Assembly: GCA_002726515.1 (NCBI GenBank)
Contig: PBTE01000077.1
Coordinates: 1 to 64,000 of the forward strand
Origin: Planctomycetaceae bacterium
GTDB taxonomy: Bacteria > Planctomycetota > Planctomycetia > Pirellulales > Pirellulaceae
Length of the DNA: 64,000 nt
Reading direction: 5' to 3'
Position numbers and translations under genes: made by a program. The first letter of the stretch is position 1. Every line of letters begins with the position of its first letter. The notes below the pieces were generated by a model that saw only the letters and a list, made by a program, of their open reading frames with translations, ran no database searches and was not told the origin of the DNA. Shown piece after piece: positions 28,243 to 37,123 of this stretch.

Positions 28243-30213
28243 CTACACGTGCACCTGCGAGCGGCTGTCGATCGTGGGTCGTGATTCCCCGTCGACTTCC
28301 GTCCCGCGGACGAATCCTTCGATCGCCTCGTACTCAGCGAGTCCAAGTGCATCATAAAGCCGGGCCGTTTCGGCGTTGCGGGATTCAGCTCGCTGCCAAA
28401 ATTCGCGGACATCGGGTCCTGGAAACATGGCCCGGTCCTTCTGCGATTCATGTTTGAAAATTGCATTCCGCTTCCGCACCACCTCTTGCGGACTGAGTGG
28501 AACCGCTACATCGATTTCATGAGGTTCCCACTCTTGCCAGGCACCTCGATACAACCAGATTTCACACTGTTCAAACCAATCTTCCTGCTGGCAGTCACGA
28601 CACGCGTTGAGAACTGCTGTCAGACACGTCCGATGGGTGCCGTGTGGATCGGACAAGTCCCCTGCGGCATAGATCTGGTGCGGCCGAATGGTCCGCAACA
28701 AGTCGAAAACAATCTTCACGTCTCTGACAGACAACGGACTCTTTTTAACTCGACCTGTTTCGTAAAATGGCATATCAAGAAAATAGAGATGGTCTCCTTT
28801 GATTCCACAACAACTCGCAGCGGCACGTGCCTCGCTACGGCGTATCAAAGTTTTGATTTGCCGTACCTCCTCGGCATCTATTTCGCCAACTCGCTTACTC
28901 GCCAGCGACTGTTCCACCAAATTTTCCAACCGTCCGACGAGTTTCGGATCCAACTCGAAACTATGGCTCAACTCAGCGACAAACTGCATGTAGCGTTCGG
29001 CATCATCGTCAAAGACCGCGATGTTGCCGGATGTCTGGTAAGCAACGTGCACTTCGTGACCCTGATCAACCAACCGAGTCAAAGTCCCGCCCATCGAGAT
29101 GACATCATCATCGGGGTGAGGTGAGAAGACCAAGATCTGTTTCGGAAAAATATCATCAAAGGGACGGCTCAAATCTCCCGGCTGCTTGGCATGCCGAGGT
29201 TTCCCACCCGGCCAACCATTAATCGTCGCCTGCAGGTGACGAAACACGCTCAGGTTGATGTCATAGGCAGGGCCGTGCTCCGCCAATAAATCCTGAAGCC
29301 CCTCTTCGTTGTAATCCTGTTCGGTCAGTTTGAGAATCGGTTTGTTCAGCTTCCGAGCCAGCCAGATAATAGCTTGACGAATCCGCTTTTCATCCCAGGC
29401 CACGGTACCCAAGATCCACGGAGAACGCATTCGAGTCAGGTCGGCACCCGCAGCATGATCCAGATAAATCTGGGCATTGCGATGCTCCTGCAGGAAACTG
29501 GCTGCCACGGCGGGGGATACCTCGTCCTCGACGGCCCGGGCAATCACCTGCGCCTTGTGTTCACCAAAGGCAAGCAGCACTATTTGGCGAGCCTCGAGAA
29601 TCGTTCCAATGCCCATCGTCACGGCATGTCGCGGTACATTCTCTTCTCCGAAAAAGTCACTGGCCGCATCCACCCGGGTAAACTGATCCAAAGTGATCAA
29701 GCGCGTACGACTCATCCTGGAGGAACCCGGCTCATTGAACCCGATGTGACTGGTTCTGCCAATTCCCAGAACTTGCAGGTCGATACCACCCACCGACAAA
29801 ATCTTTTCCTCATAAGCACGACACAAATCGGGGACAGTCTCCCGGTCGAGGCTGCCATCGGGGATGTTCACGTTCTCCGGGGGTATGTCGACGTGGTCAA
29901 ACAAGTGTTCCCGCATGAAGCGCGCGTAACTCTGCAGTTCAAAAGGCTGCATCGGGAAGTACTCGTCCAGATTGAACGTCACCACGTTAGCAAACGAAAG
30001 TCCCTCTTCACGATGCATGCGGACCAGTTCGTTATAAACTCCCACCGGCGTCGAGCCGGTGGCCAGCCCCAGAACACAACTCCTGCCCTCGCTGGCTCGC
30101 GTGCGAATCAATGTTGCAATCTGTTGAGCCAGTGCCTGGGCCGCATCGCGGGCCTCTGGAAAGATGAAACAGGGAACACGCTCTCTGGCAGCAAAATGAA
30201 GCTGGGAATCCAT
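28243..30213 (-). CDS. Glucosamine-6-phosphate deaminase-like/PIG-L deacetylase fusion
   Basis: The 656-residue product fuses a NagB-type isomerase/deaminase domain (about 15-275) to a PIG-L/LmbE-type N-acetyl-sugar deacetylase (about 375-600). The deaminase half has LGLATGSTPVGVYNELVR, the catalytic-base Asp in FNLDEYFP, and GIGRTSHIGFNEPGSS. E. coli NagB has Asp141 two residues before its catalytic His143; here that position is Thr. The deacetylase half has an intact metal motif SPHPDDDVISMGG and a second one, SDPHGTHR. The fusion could in principle act on an N-acetylamino sugar in two steps, but the substrate is unproven. No signal peptide is present, so it should be cytoplasmic. It starts 28 bp after dnaE. 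Similar fusions are known in Bacteroidetes and planctomycetes. Confidence 0.9.
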   Translation of the reverse strand: MDSQLHFAARERVPCFIFPEARDAAQALAQQIATLIRTRASEGRSCVLGLATGSTPVGVYNELVRMHREEGLSFANVVTFNLDEYFPMQPFELQSYARFMREHLFDHVDIPPENVNIPDGSLDRETVPDLCRAYEEKILSVGGIDLQVLGIGRTSHIGFNEPGSSRMSRTRLITLDQFTRVDAASDFFGEENVPRHAVTMGIGTILEARQIVLLAFGEHKAQVIARAVEDEVSPAVAASFLQEHRNAQIYLDHAAGADLTRMRSPWILGTVAWDEKRIRQAIIWLARKLNKPILKLTEQDYNEEGLQDLLAEHGPAYDINLSVFRHLQATINGWPGGKPRHAKQPGDLSRPFDDIFPKQILVFSPHPDDDVISMGGTLTRLVDQGHEVHVAYQTSGNIAVFDDDAERYMQFVAELSHSFELDPKLVGRLENLVEQSLASKRVGEIDAEEVRQIKTLIRRSEARAAASCCGIKGDHLYFLDMPFYETGRVKKSPLSVRDVKIVFDLLRTIRPHQIYAAGDLSDPHGTHRTCLTAVLNACRDCQQEDWFEQCEIWLYRGAWQEWEPHEIDVAVPLSPQEVVRKRNAIFKHESQKDRAMFPGPDVREFWQRAESRNAETARLYDALGLAEYEAIEGFVRGTEVDGESRPTIDSRSQVHV

Positions 30214-30241
30214 TGGTCAAATCATTTTTCGGTAAGGTTGA

Positions 30242-33200
30242 TTATTTGGCCATCACAGTGCCACGCTGTCCAGCATTTCGTTGACCGGCAGATCTCGCGC
30301 CTGAATGCCCGTTCCCGTTTCCACTGGTTCTGGGAGCGGCAGTAATGATTTTGAGATTCCCCGGGCCGAGCAGTTGATCGACTCGGTCACGCAGCTCCGC
30401 TGTCACATCCACACGCATCTTTTGAGATTCCAGCACGACGCCCACACCGTCTTCCAGGGCCAGGTACAACTGCAACGACACGCTACCCGGGTAAGCCCGT
30501 AAAACCTCGTGCAAACTGCGCAGCGTAGCCGCTGGATGAACATTCTCTTGCACACGAACCATGATCCCCTGCGTGTATCGAGAGGCCAATTGTTCCAGTG
30601 GAATCAATTCTTCAACAATGAGGTTTGCCTCTTCCCCTCCTCGGCGATCGATGGTTCCGCGCACAAATAGAATCGCGTCCGGTTGAATCATCTCCCCGAA
30701 TTCTTCAAACTGCCTGGGCCAGGCGATGCAACGAATGGTACCCTTCACATCCTCGAGGTCAAAATTTGCATACTTGTCACCCTTTCGAGTTCTTATGAGC
30801 TTGATGGCGGAAAGCATTCCGCCCAAGGTCACTTCCGCACCTTCCCGCAACTCAGAAATGTCTGAGGTGGTGTGCGAACAATAACTGGAAAGAGTCTGCT
30901 GGTATTCCAACAGCGGGTGACTCGAGAGATAGAACCCGAGTACTTCCTTTTCCAGGAGTAGTTTTTCGCGATCTTCAAATTCTGAAATCTCTGGCAGCGC
31001 CACCTGCTGAGGCTCCCCCGACTCTTCTTCTTCCAGTCCGCCGAATAGATTCTTCTGGCCTGAACGACGATCAGCAGCCGCAGACGCACCGGACTGCAGG
31101 GCCCGGTCCAAAATCGCCATCAACTGTGAACGATGAGCGCCAAAGGAATCCATGGCACCCCCTTTGATAAGTGTTTCAATCGTGGCGCGGTTACATCTCT
31201 GTTGCTCGATTCGCTCACAAAAATCAAACAGGTCAACAAAATCCCCGTCTCGCTCGCGGCAGGTCTGAATCACCTCTGCAGCCGACCCACCGCAACTCTT
31301 GATCGCACTCAGTCCAAAATAAATCTTCTCATTTGCCACTGCAAAATCGACGTGCGAACTGTTTACGTCGGGCGGAATCACTTCGATCCCCATGCGTTGG
31401 CAATCTTCCAAATGCTCGACAAGTGAATCTTTGCGTTTGAAATTGCGGCCCGGAATATCACCCGACAGCAGGGCTGCCATAAATCCTACCGGGTAATGGG
31501 CTTTTAAATACGCGGTCTGGTAGGCGATCAGGGCATAAGCCGTACTATGTGACTTATTGAATCCATAGCCGGCAAACTTGATGATCATCATCCAGAATTC
31601 TTCTGCCTCCTTGTGCGTCAAGCCGTGATCCACCGCGCCTTGAATGAATTGTTCGTGGTTCTTGTTTATGATTTCTTCTTTTTTCTTACTGATGGCTTTA
31701 ATGCACGTATACGCGTTGCCTAATTCAATGCCACCCAGTCGGTTAAGGATTCGCATCACCTGCTCCTGGTAAACCATGACTCCATTCGTCTCTTCCAGGA
31801 TCTCTTTCAAGATGGGATGCTTGTACTCGGCTTTTTTCCGCTGGTGCTTCACGGCAACATAGTCGTCCACCATGCCACCTTCCAGCGGACCGGGACGATA
31901 GAGCGCGTTCGTTGCAATGATGTCGTGGAACTGATCCGGCTTCATGCGTTGCAGCAAGTCACGGATACCTCCACTTTCAAGTTGAAAGATTCCCTTGGTC
32001 TCACCACGGCACAGTAAGGCAAAAGTTTCCTGGTCGTCCAAGGGAATATTTTGAAGGTCAAGTTTCTGACCTGTCATCTGCTCGATCAGTCCGACGGCTT
32101 TGGACAGAATTGTCAGGTTGCGCAGACCCAACATGTCCATTTTCAGAAGCCCCGCCGCTTCGACATCATTCATTGACCATTGAGTGATGATATCGGTCTT
32201 ACCAGTGACGCGCCCCAGAGGTACGCATTCGGTCAATGGTTGATCTGCAATCACCACCGCTGCTGCGTGAGTCCCTACGTTTCGAGCCAAGCCTTCGATT
32301 TTCCTGGCCAGATCCAACAGTTCTCGAATCTCTGGGTCATTTTCGTAGGCATCCCTCAAGTCGCCGCTTTTTTCCAATGCAGCGGCGAGGCTGATGCCCA
32401 GTTCATCCGGGACAAAACTTGTGATCTGAGTGACCCTTGCCAGAGGTATCCCCAACGTTCGGCCAACATCTTTGATGGCAGCCCGTGCCGCCAGGGTACC
32501 AAAAGTCCCGATTTGTGCTACATTTTTTTCGCCATATTTTTCTTTCACGTAACGGATAATCTCACCCCGACGCTCCTTACAGAAATCGATGTCGATATCC
32601 GGAGCTTCCTTGCGGTTTTCGTCTAAAAACCGCTCGAACAACAAATCGTAGTCGATGGGGCAAACATGACTGAGATACAGCGCGTAACAGACGATCGCTC
32701 CCACACCACTTCCCCGGGCCATCGCCGGAATGTCCAGGTCACGCGCGTGGTTCACAAAATCCCAACAGATCAGAAAATAGTTTGAAAAATCAAGTTTGCT
32801 GATGACTGCCAGTTCGCGATTCAAACGATCGATTACCACCGGAGCTAACTCGCCGTCTGCACACTTCCGCTCGTTACCGGCATAACGCTCCTGCAATCCC
32901 TGCACACACAAGTGCCGCAAGTATTCATCTACTGATCTTTCCTGGGGAAGCTGGTACTTCGGAAAGTGGCGTCGTCCAAGCTCCAGGTCGATATCGACCT
33001 TGTCTGCAATCTCCTGTGACCGTCGGACAGCTTCTGCCTGTTGGGGAAAGGCCGCATACATGTCTTCCGGGCTACGTAGATAGAATTCCCGACCTTCCAT
33101 TTTCATCCGGCTCGTGTCGGTCCGGAATTTGCCGGTATTGATACACAGCATGACGTCCTGCGCTTCAGAATCTTCCGGGTCGACATAGTGGCAATCACTG

Positions 33201-33832
33201 GTAGCAACCAATGGCAACCCCATACGCTGAGCCAGTTGAACGGCACCTTCCATCTGCTGCGACTGTATCGCCAACCCGTTATTCATAATTTCAACGAAGT
33301 AACGGTCACCGAAAGTCTTCTGAAACCAGCCGGCAATTTTTTCAGATTCGGCCCAATCTCTTTCCTCTCCAGTGCCACGTAAAAGGCTTTGACTAAGCTC
33401 GCTGGAAACACAACCGCTTAAACAAATGATGCCTTCCTGGTGGGCGGCCAACACTTCCTTGTCAATTCGCGGTTTAAAGTAGAAACCTTCAAGATAAGCA
33501 ATCGAAGCAAGCTTGACTAAATTTTTGAAACCTGTCTGATTCTGAGCCAGTAAGGTCAGGTGGTAACTTGCTTCCCTAAGACTTCCATCCGCCTTCCGAA
33601 GTCGGCTGCCAGGCGCGATATAGGCTTCATAGCCAATGATGGGATTGAGATCCGCCTCTTTCAATTTCCGGTAGAACTCAAGTGCTCCGTGCAGGTTACC
33701 GTGGTCCGTCAATGCCAGCGCATTCATCCCTTGCGATTTGGCTCGTTTGATCAGCCGGTCAATCGAACTGGCACCATCCAGCAAACTATAGTGGCTGTGG
33801 CAGTGTAAATGGACGAAAGGTCGTTCGCTCAT
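30242..33832 (-). CDS. dnaE: DNA polymerase III alpha subunit DnaE
   Basis: The ~1196-residue product is the replicative polymerase catalytic subunit. The N-terminal PHP domain opens HLHCHSHYSLLDGASS (residues 8-23). The palm carries the catalytic aspartates in PDIDIDFCKERRGEII (about 408-424). The fingers and helix-hairpin-helix region includes GYGFNKSHSTAYALIAYQTA, and an OB-fold is near the C-terminus (EVTLGGMLSAIKLIRTRKG). It ends with a low-complexity Gly/Asn/Ser/Arg tail (GNGNGHSGARSAGQRNAGQR). Size and domain order are those of DnaE1. I use the ATG at 33832 (MSERPFVHLHCH); a TTG one codon upstream is possible. The deaminase/PIG-L gene follows within 28 bp and is probably cotranscribed, without an evident functional link. 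Confidence 0.97.
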   Translation of the reverse strand: MSERPFVHLHCHSHYSLLDGASSIDRLIKRAKSQGMNALALTDHGNLHGALEFYRKLKEADLNPIIGYEAYIAPGSRLRKADGSLREASYHLTLLAQNQTGFKNLVKLASIAYLEGFYFKPRIDKEVLAAHQEGIICLSGCVSSELSQSLLRGTGEERDWAESEKIAGWFQKTFGDRYFVEIMNNGLAIQSQQMEGAVQLAQRMGLPLVATSDCHYVDPEDSEAQDVMLCINTGKFRTDTSRMKMEGREFYLRSPEDMYAAFPQQAEAVRRSQEIADKVDIDLELGRRHFPKYQLPQERSVDEYLRHLCVQGLQERYAGNERKCADGELAPVVIDRLNRELAVISKLDFSNYFLICWDFVNHARDLDIPAMARGSGVGAIVCYALYLSHVCPIDYDLLFERFLDENRKEAPDIDIDFCKERRGEIIRYVKEKYGEKNVAQIGTFGTLAARAAIKDVGRTLGIPLARVTQITSFVPDELGISLAAALEKSGDLRDAYENDPEIRELLDLARKIEGLARNVGTHAAAVVIADQPLTECVPLGRVTGKTDIITQWSMNDVEAAGLLKMDMLGLRNLTILSKAVGLIEQMTGQKLDLQNIPLDDQETFALLCRGETKGIFQLESGGIRDLLQRMKPDQFHDIIATNALYRPGPLEGGMVDDYVAVKHQRKKAEYKHPILKEILEETNGVMVYQEQVMRILNRLGGIELGNAYTCIKAISKKKEEIINKNHEQFIQGAVDHGLTHKEAEEFWMMIIKFAGYGFNKSHSTAYALIAYQTAYLKAHYPVGFMAALLSGDIPGRNFKRKDSLVEHLEDCQRMGIEVIPPDVNSSHVDFAVANEKIYFGLSAIKSCGGSAAEVIQTCRERDGDFVDLFDFCERIEQQRCNRATIETLIKGGAMDSFGAHRSQLMAILDRALQSGASAAADRRSGQKNLFGGLEEEESGEPQQVALPEISEFEDREKLLLEKEVLGFYLSSHPLLEYQQTLSSYCSHTTSDISELREGAEVTLGGMLSAIKLIRTRKGDKYANFDLEDVKGTIRCIAWPRQFEEFGEMIQPDAILFVRGTIDRRGGEEANLIVEELIPLEQLASRYTQGIMVRVQENVHPAATLRSLHEVLRAYPGSVSLQLYLALEDGVGVVLESQKMRVDVTAELRDRVDQLLGPGNLKIITAAPRTSGNGNGHSGARSAGQRNAGQRGTVMAK

Positions 33833-34288
33833 CAAATCCCTCGAGCCAAATGCGGTCCTTCGAAAACAACGTCGGCGGCCTACTCTGAACCCGCTTATTT
33901 TATCGAAGCTCCCAAGTCACGGCCAGTGGCCCGGTAAAGCAGCATTTCCAGTTAAAACCGGATGTCATGAGTCCGGCGAGTTGATCGTTCAAAATACGTG
34001 GCTGTCGATGGGCTTGCTGACCTCACTCCGTCCGCCTCTGACTGTTTCTGTGGGCGTCTGCTACGCCCCTCCATTTCCGGCTCCGTCCAACTCCGGCCTC
34101 CGGGATGCACGCGTGCGGAAGACCGTCAGGTGCAGGATTTTAATCAAATTGGCTGACTTGACCTAACGTGTCACGTTCGGTGTCGAAGCAAAAACTGGCC
34201 CGTCCGCGCCCTGAGCACAACTTTGACGAGCCAGAAGTTGACTTCGTTCACAGCATTTCCAAAACCAGCCACTGGAGGAGTTCAAATC
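33833..34288. other. Divergent intergenic region between dnaE and a small orphan gene
   Basis: These ~456 bp separate dnaE (leftward) from a small plus-strand gene. They must contain both promoters. I found no family-like frame, tRNA-like fold or notable repeat. Only the strong GGAGGAG at 34274-34280 stands out, which serves the rightward gene. Confidence 0.45.
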
Positions 34289-34681
34289 ATGCAATTGATT
34301 CAGAAATTTACGCAACGCAGTTATGGTTCCACTCGCCTTCGTGACCTCAAGGCTTATGGAATACAAAGTTCTTCGACAGGACGTGTCATGATAACGGGGA
34401 TCGAAATTGATGGCCAATTGTCTGTACCTTCGCCTTGCTTCTGGAAATCACTGTTGAATCAGTTTCGTGTGTCTAAATCAACACTCCGGTTCTTTGGCAC
34501 TAACGAAATATTAGAACGTCTAAAACAGTGGTCCCCCAACACCGTGATACGCTACCGTATCGAACGAGATGCGTTCGATGACACCACTATCATGGCTGTC
34601 TGCAACCGTGCAACGCCCAAAAAACGTTTCGATCACAGGGCATGCCACAGGACTTGCGACGGGCAACAATCAACACCATAG
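34289..34681 (+). CDS. Small hypothetical protein
   Basis: The 130-residue product begins MQLIQKFTQRSYGSTRLRD, with an excellent ribosome binding site (GGAGGAG, eight bases before the ATG), the clearest in the window. It has no signal or membrane segment. The middle (PCFWKSLLNQFRVSKSTLRFFG) is followed by an EILERLKQW segment and RYRIERDAFDDTTIMAVCN. That pattern recalls a piece of a nucleic-acid or plasmid-type protein (DUF932-like), but I cannot make a firm assignment. It ends with a basic His/Cys tail. The next gene, a WYL regulator, starts 102 bp later on the same strand. Confidence 0.65.
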   Translation: MQLIQKFTQRSYGSTRLRDLKAYGIQSSSTGRVMITGIEIDGQLSVPSPCFWKSLLNQFRVSKSTLRFFGTNEILERLKQWSPNTVIRYRIERDAFDDTTIMAVCNRATPKKRFDHRACHRTCDGQQSTP

Positions 34682-34783
34682 CCTGCCTCTTGAAAAAGGA
34701 GACCGTCTACTTACGATCCTGCCGAATGTGGTCTAGATTGACCTGCATTTGTAGCTTGTCATGGCAATCTGAGGACTATTTCA

Positions 34784-35800
34784 ATGGCGCGAAACGAGCA
34801 ACTCATTCGCCAACATAAGCTCCTGCAAATCCTCGAACGATCTCGGTTCGGGAGGACATTGAACGAAATACGCGGAGATCTCGTTGATGAACTGGGGTTA
34901 ACATCGTTACACACACGAAGTGTCCGACGTGACCTGGAAGCCTTACAAACCGCCGGGATCGACGTCGATTCGCACGATACGGGACGTGGTAAAGTCTGGA
35001 AACTCGGTCCTACCTTCCGTGGCACTCAGCGAATCACCGCTTCGGTTACTGAACTGCTGGCCCTGTCCCTGGGACGTGACCTCCTTTACCCCCTTTCAGG
35101 AACTCCTTTCTGGATAGGAATTGAGAGTTTCTGGTCCAAGATACGAGAAAGTATGCCCGAAGCTGTTTGGCAACATTATGAAAAGCTGCGCCAAATCTTG
35201 TACGTGCGGGGAACCCCCGCCAAAACCTATCGGAAACAGGAAGGGGTGATTAAAACGATCAATCGAGCGATCCAGCAACATCGCGTCGTTCGAGCAGAAT
35301 ATCAGCGTCCCGGAGAACCCGGTCCTCGCCAGCGAAAAATCGAACCCTACGGGGTGGTCGTCCATCAGTCGAGTCTGTACATCGTCGCCGCGGCCTGTGA
35401 AATCGATGACCGACCGGAACGAGTTCGCCAATTCAAATTGGATCGATTTCGAAAGGCTGAAGCATTGGATGAATATTTCAAGCTTCCAGGGGATTTCGAC
35501 CTGCATCAGTACCTGGGAGAAAGCATTGGCGTTTTCAGCGGAGGCAAGCCCAAAAACTTCCGGATACGAATCAGTGGCTATGCGGCCACGTGGGTGCAGG
35601 AAGACCCCTGGCACCCCGAACAAGAGGTCGAAGTCCACCAAGATGGTAGCGTGACACTAAAAGTCCGGGCCGCACACGACCTGGAGATTCTCCCGCGCGT
35701 GCTGGCTCTTGGCCCCGAAGCGGAACTTCTGGCGCCAAAATCATCTCGGGAATCGATCATCAGAACAATTGCTGAACTATCCAGGAAATATCAAGATTGA
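34784..35800 (+). CDS. Transcriptional regulator with N-terminal HTH and WYL domain
   Basis: The 338-residue product has a winged helix-turn-helix at about 1-75 (ILERSRFGRTLNEIRGDL, then RSVRRDLEALQTAGIDVDSH). A WYL ligand-sensing domain follows at about 155-235 (YQRPGEPGPRQRKIEPYGVV, then SSLYIVAAACE, in which the Trp-Tyr-Leu core is replaced by Leu-Tyr-Ile). A WCX-type C-terminal domain occupies about 255-330. WYL regulators bind nucleotide or RNA-like ligands and often control defence or stress genes; no defence genes are seen beside this one. The start has GAGGA about nine bases upstream. It may be cotranscribed with the small protein before it. Confidence 0.9.
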   Translation: MARNEQLIRQHKLLQILERSRFGRTLNEIRGDLVDELGLTSLHTRSVRRDLEALQTAGIDVDSHDTGRGKVWKLGPTFRGTQRITASVTELLALSLGRDLLYPLSGTPFWIGIESFWSKIRESMPEAVWQHYEKLRQILYVRGTPAKTYRKQEGVIKTINRAIQQHRVVRAEYQRPGEPGPRQRKIEPYGVVVHQSSLYIVAAACEIDDRPERVRQFKLDRFRKAEALDEYFKLPGDFDLHQYLGESIGVFSGGKPKNFRIRISGYAATWVQEDPWHPEQEVEVHQDGSVTLKVRAAHDLEILPRVLALGPEAELLAPKSSRESIIRTIAELSRKYQD

Positions 35801-36461
35801 GCGAAAATACCCATGTCTCCTCGTCGCAAAATCGGATTGCGTAGCGGTCGGCTTCTTTCATCAGGATTCGATACCGAATCGGCTTGCCGGCACTGGGACT
35901 GACTTCGCCGACCGGAGAACAGTAAGTGGGTCTGTTCACATTGCACCGCCGGCACGCAGCGCGGGGAGGGAAACGAATTCACGCGAGGAGACTCAGCCGA
36001 ATTCAACGCCCCCGAATCATCACCCTGCGTATCCCTGACGCGACACGAAAGAAGTCATTTCGACACCAGAGCTGCCAGTGACGATTGGCAGAATCGATCA
36101 GAATCGATCAGAATCGATCATGGTGTAGAAAATTTTTCAACAGGCACCGCCAGCATTGATGCGACTGACCCGGATCCATGGAAAAACCGTAACCCATTTA
36201 ATAATAGATAGTTACACCTCCTTCTCCGGATACCGATCGCAACGCTTATGCGACTAATAGGGCACTTAGGCATGGTTGTTGCAGTTAAACGGTAGTGCAA
36301 TTGAGGCTGCCAGTTACAGGCATTTCTGCTTTGGTTCGCAACTCGCCGCGCGTCATCGGCATCACGAGAAGAATGGATGGCCGAACGACGGGAGATTCGA
36401 GGCCCAATTTTCTAAGCGTTTAGGAACATTAACGAACTCTCGCCGCATCGAACACGTAACT
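35801..36461. other. Gene-free region upstream of ECF sigma factor
   Basis: These 661 bp show no credible gene on either strand. The notable element is a 10-bp triplicate repeat at 36091-36120. The frame of the downstream sigma factor stays open upstream of its chosen start for 62 codons, without sigma-like sequence. Confidence 0.45.
36091..36120. repeat. Three perfect tandem copies of a 10-bp unit
   Basis: The unit GAATCGATCA is repeated three times without a mismatch. One full helical turn per unit puts each ATCGAT core on the same face of the DNA, as in cooperative regulator binding. It lies about 340 bp upstream of the sigma factor start. A replication-slippage repeat is the simple alternative. 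Confidence 0.75.
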
Positions 36462-37115
36462 ATGAATATAACCGCGAAATCAAAAAAAATTGCCTCGGAT
36501 CGGCAAACTCGTCTCCCCCGGATGAACGACGAAATGCTACTGCGTTCCTATCGCCGCACGGGTGACGGGAAAGCGTTTGCACAGTTGGTTCACCGGTATG
36601 AAAATGAAATCTACAACTACCTCCGTCGTTACACGGGCCATGCCGAAATGGCGGAGGACGCATTTCAGACGACATTTTTACAAGTCCACCTTAAGTGCAA
36701 CCAATTCGACGACGGTCGCAAGTTGCGACCCTGGCTATATGCGATCGCCACCAATCAAGCCATCGATTTGCAACGCAGAAACCGTCGTCATCAGGCCACG
36801 AGCCTGAATCGGGCCACCGGAAACGAGACACTTGATCAAGCCGGTCAACTGATTGACCTCCTGGAGACAGACGAAGCCGGACCATTGACCAAATTGCACG
36901 TGGCAGAACGCCGGAGATGGGTGCAGAACGAGTTGCAGAAACTCCCGGAACACCTGTACACCGTAGTACGCCTGATCTATTACCAAGGGCTCAAATACAG
37001 GGAAGCAGCAGACGTGTTAGCAATCCCCGTGGGGACGGTGAAGAGCCGTCTGCACTCGGCGATTCTCAAACTGAGTGAAGCATGGCAATCTGCGATCCTC
37101 AAAACAGAAGAGTAA
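36462..37115 (+). CDS. ECF-family RNA polymerase sigma factor
   Basis: The ~217-residue product has sigma region 2 (FAQLVHRYENEIYNYLRR, then AEMAEDAFQTTFLQVHL) and region 4, with the helix-turn-helix KYREAADVLAIPVGTVKSRLHSAI. The start used is the ATG of MNITAKSKKIASD at 36462; an ATG at 36522 (MNDEMLLRSYRR) would also give a normal-length protein. Neither has a clear ribosome binding site. The region 2-region 4 linker is long (about residues 110-150). The next gene begins 8 bp after the stop and encodes a membrane-spanning putative anti-sigma factor, so the pair is probably an operon in which the second protein holds this one inactive. Confidence 0.93.
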   Translation: MNITAKSKKIASDRQTRLPRMNDEMLLRSYRRTGDGKAFAQLVHRYENEIYNYLRRYTGHAEMAEDAFQTTFLQVHLKCNQFDDGRKLRPWLYAIATNQAIDLQRRNRRHQATSLNRATGNETLDQAGQLIDLLETDEAGPLTKLHVAERRRWVQNELQKLPEHLYTVVRLIYYQGLKYREAADVLAIPVGTVKSRLHSAILKLSEAWQSAILKTEE

Positions 37116-37123
37116 TCTATTCA

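Noticed and set aside
28450-30345. Plus-strand frames of 224 and 323 codons inside the deaminase/PIG-L gene
   Set aside because: Both lie opposite a well-supported gene and lack any family pattern.
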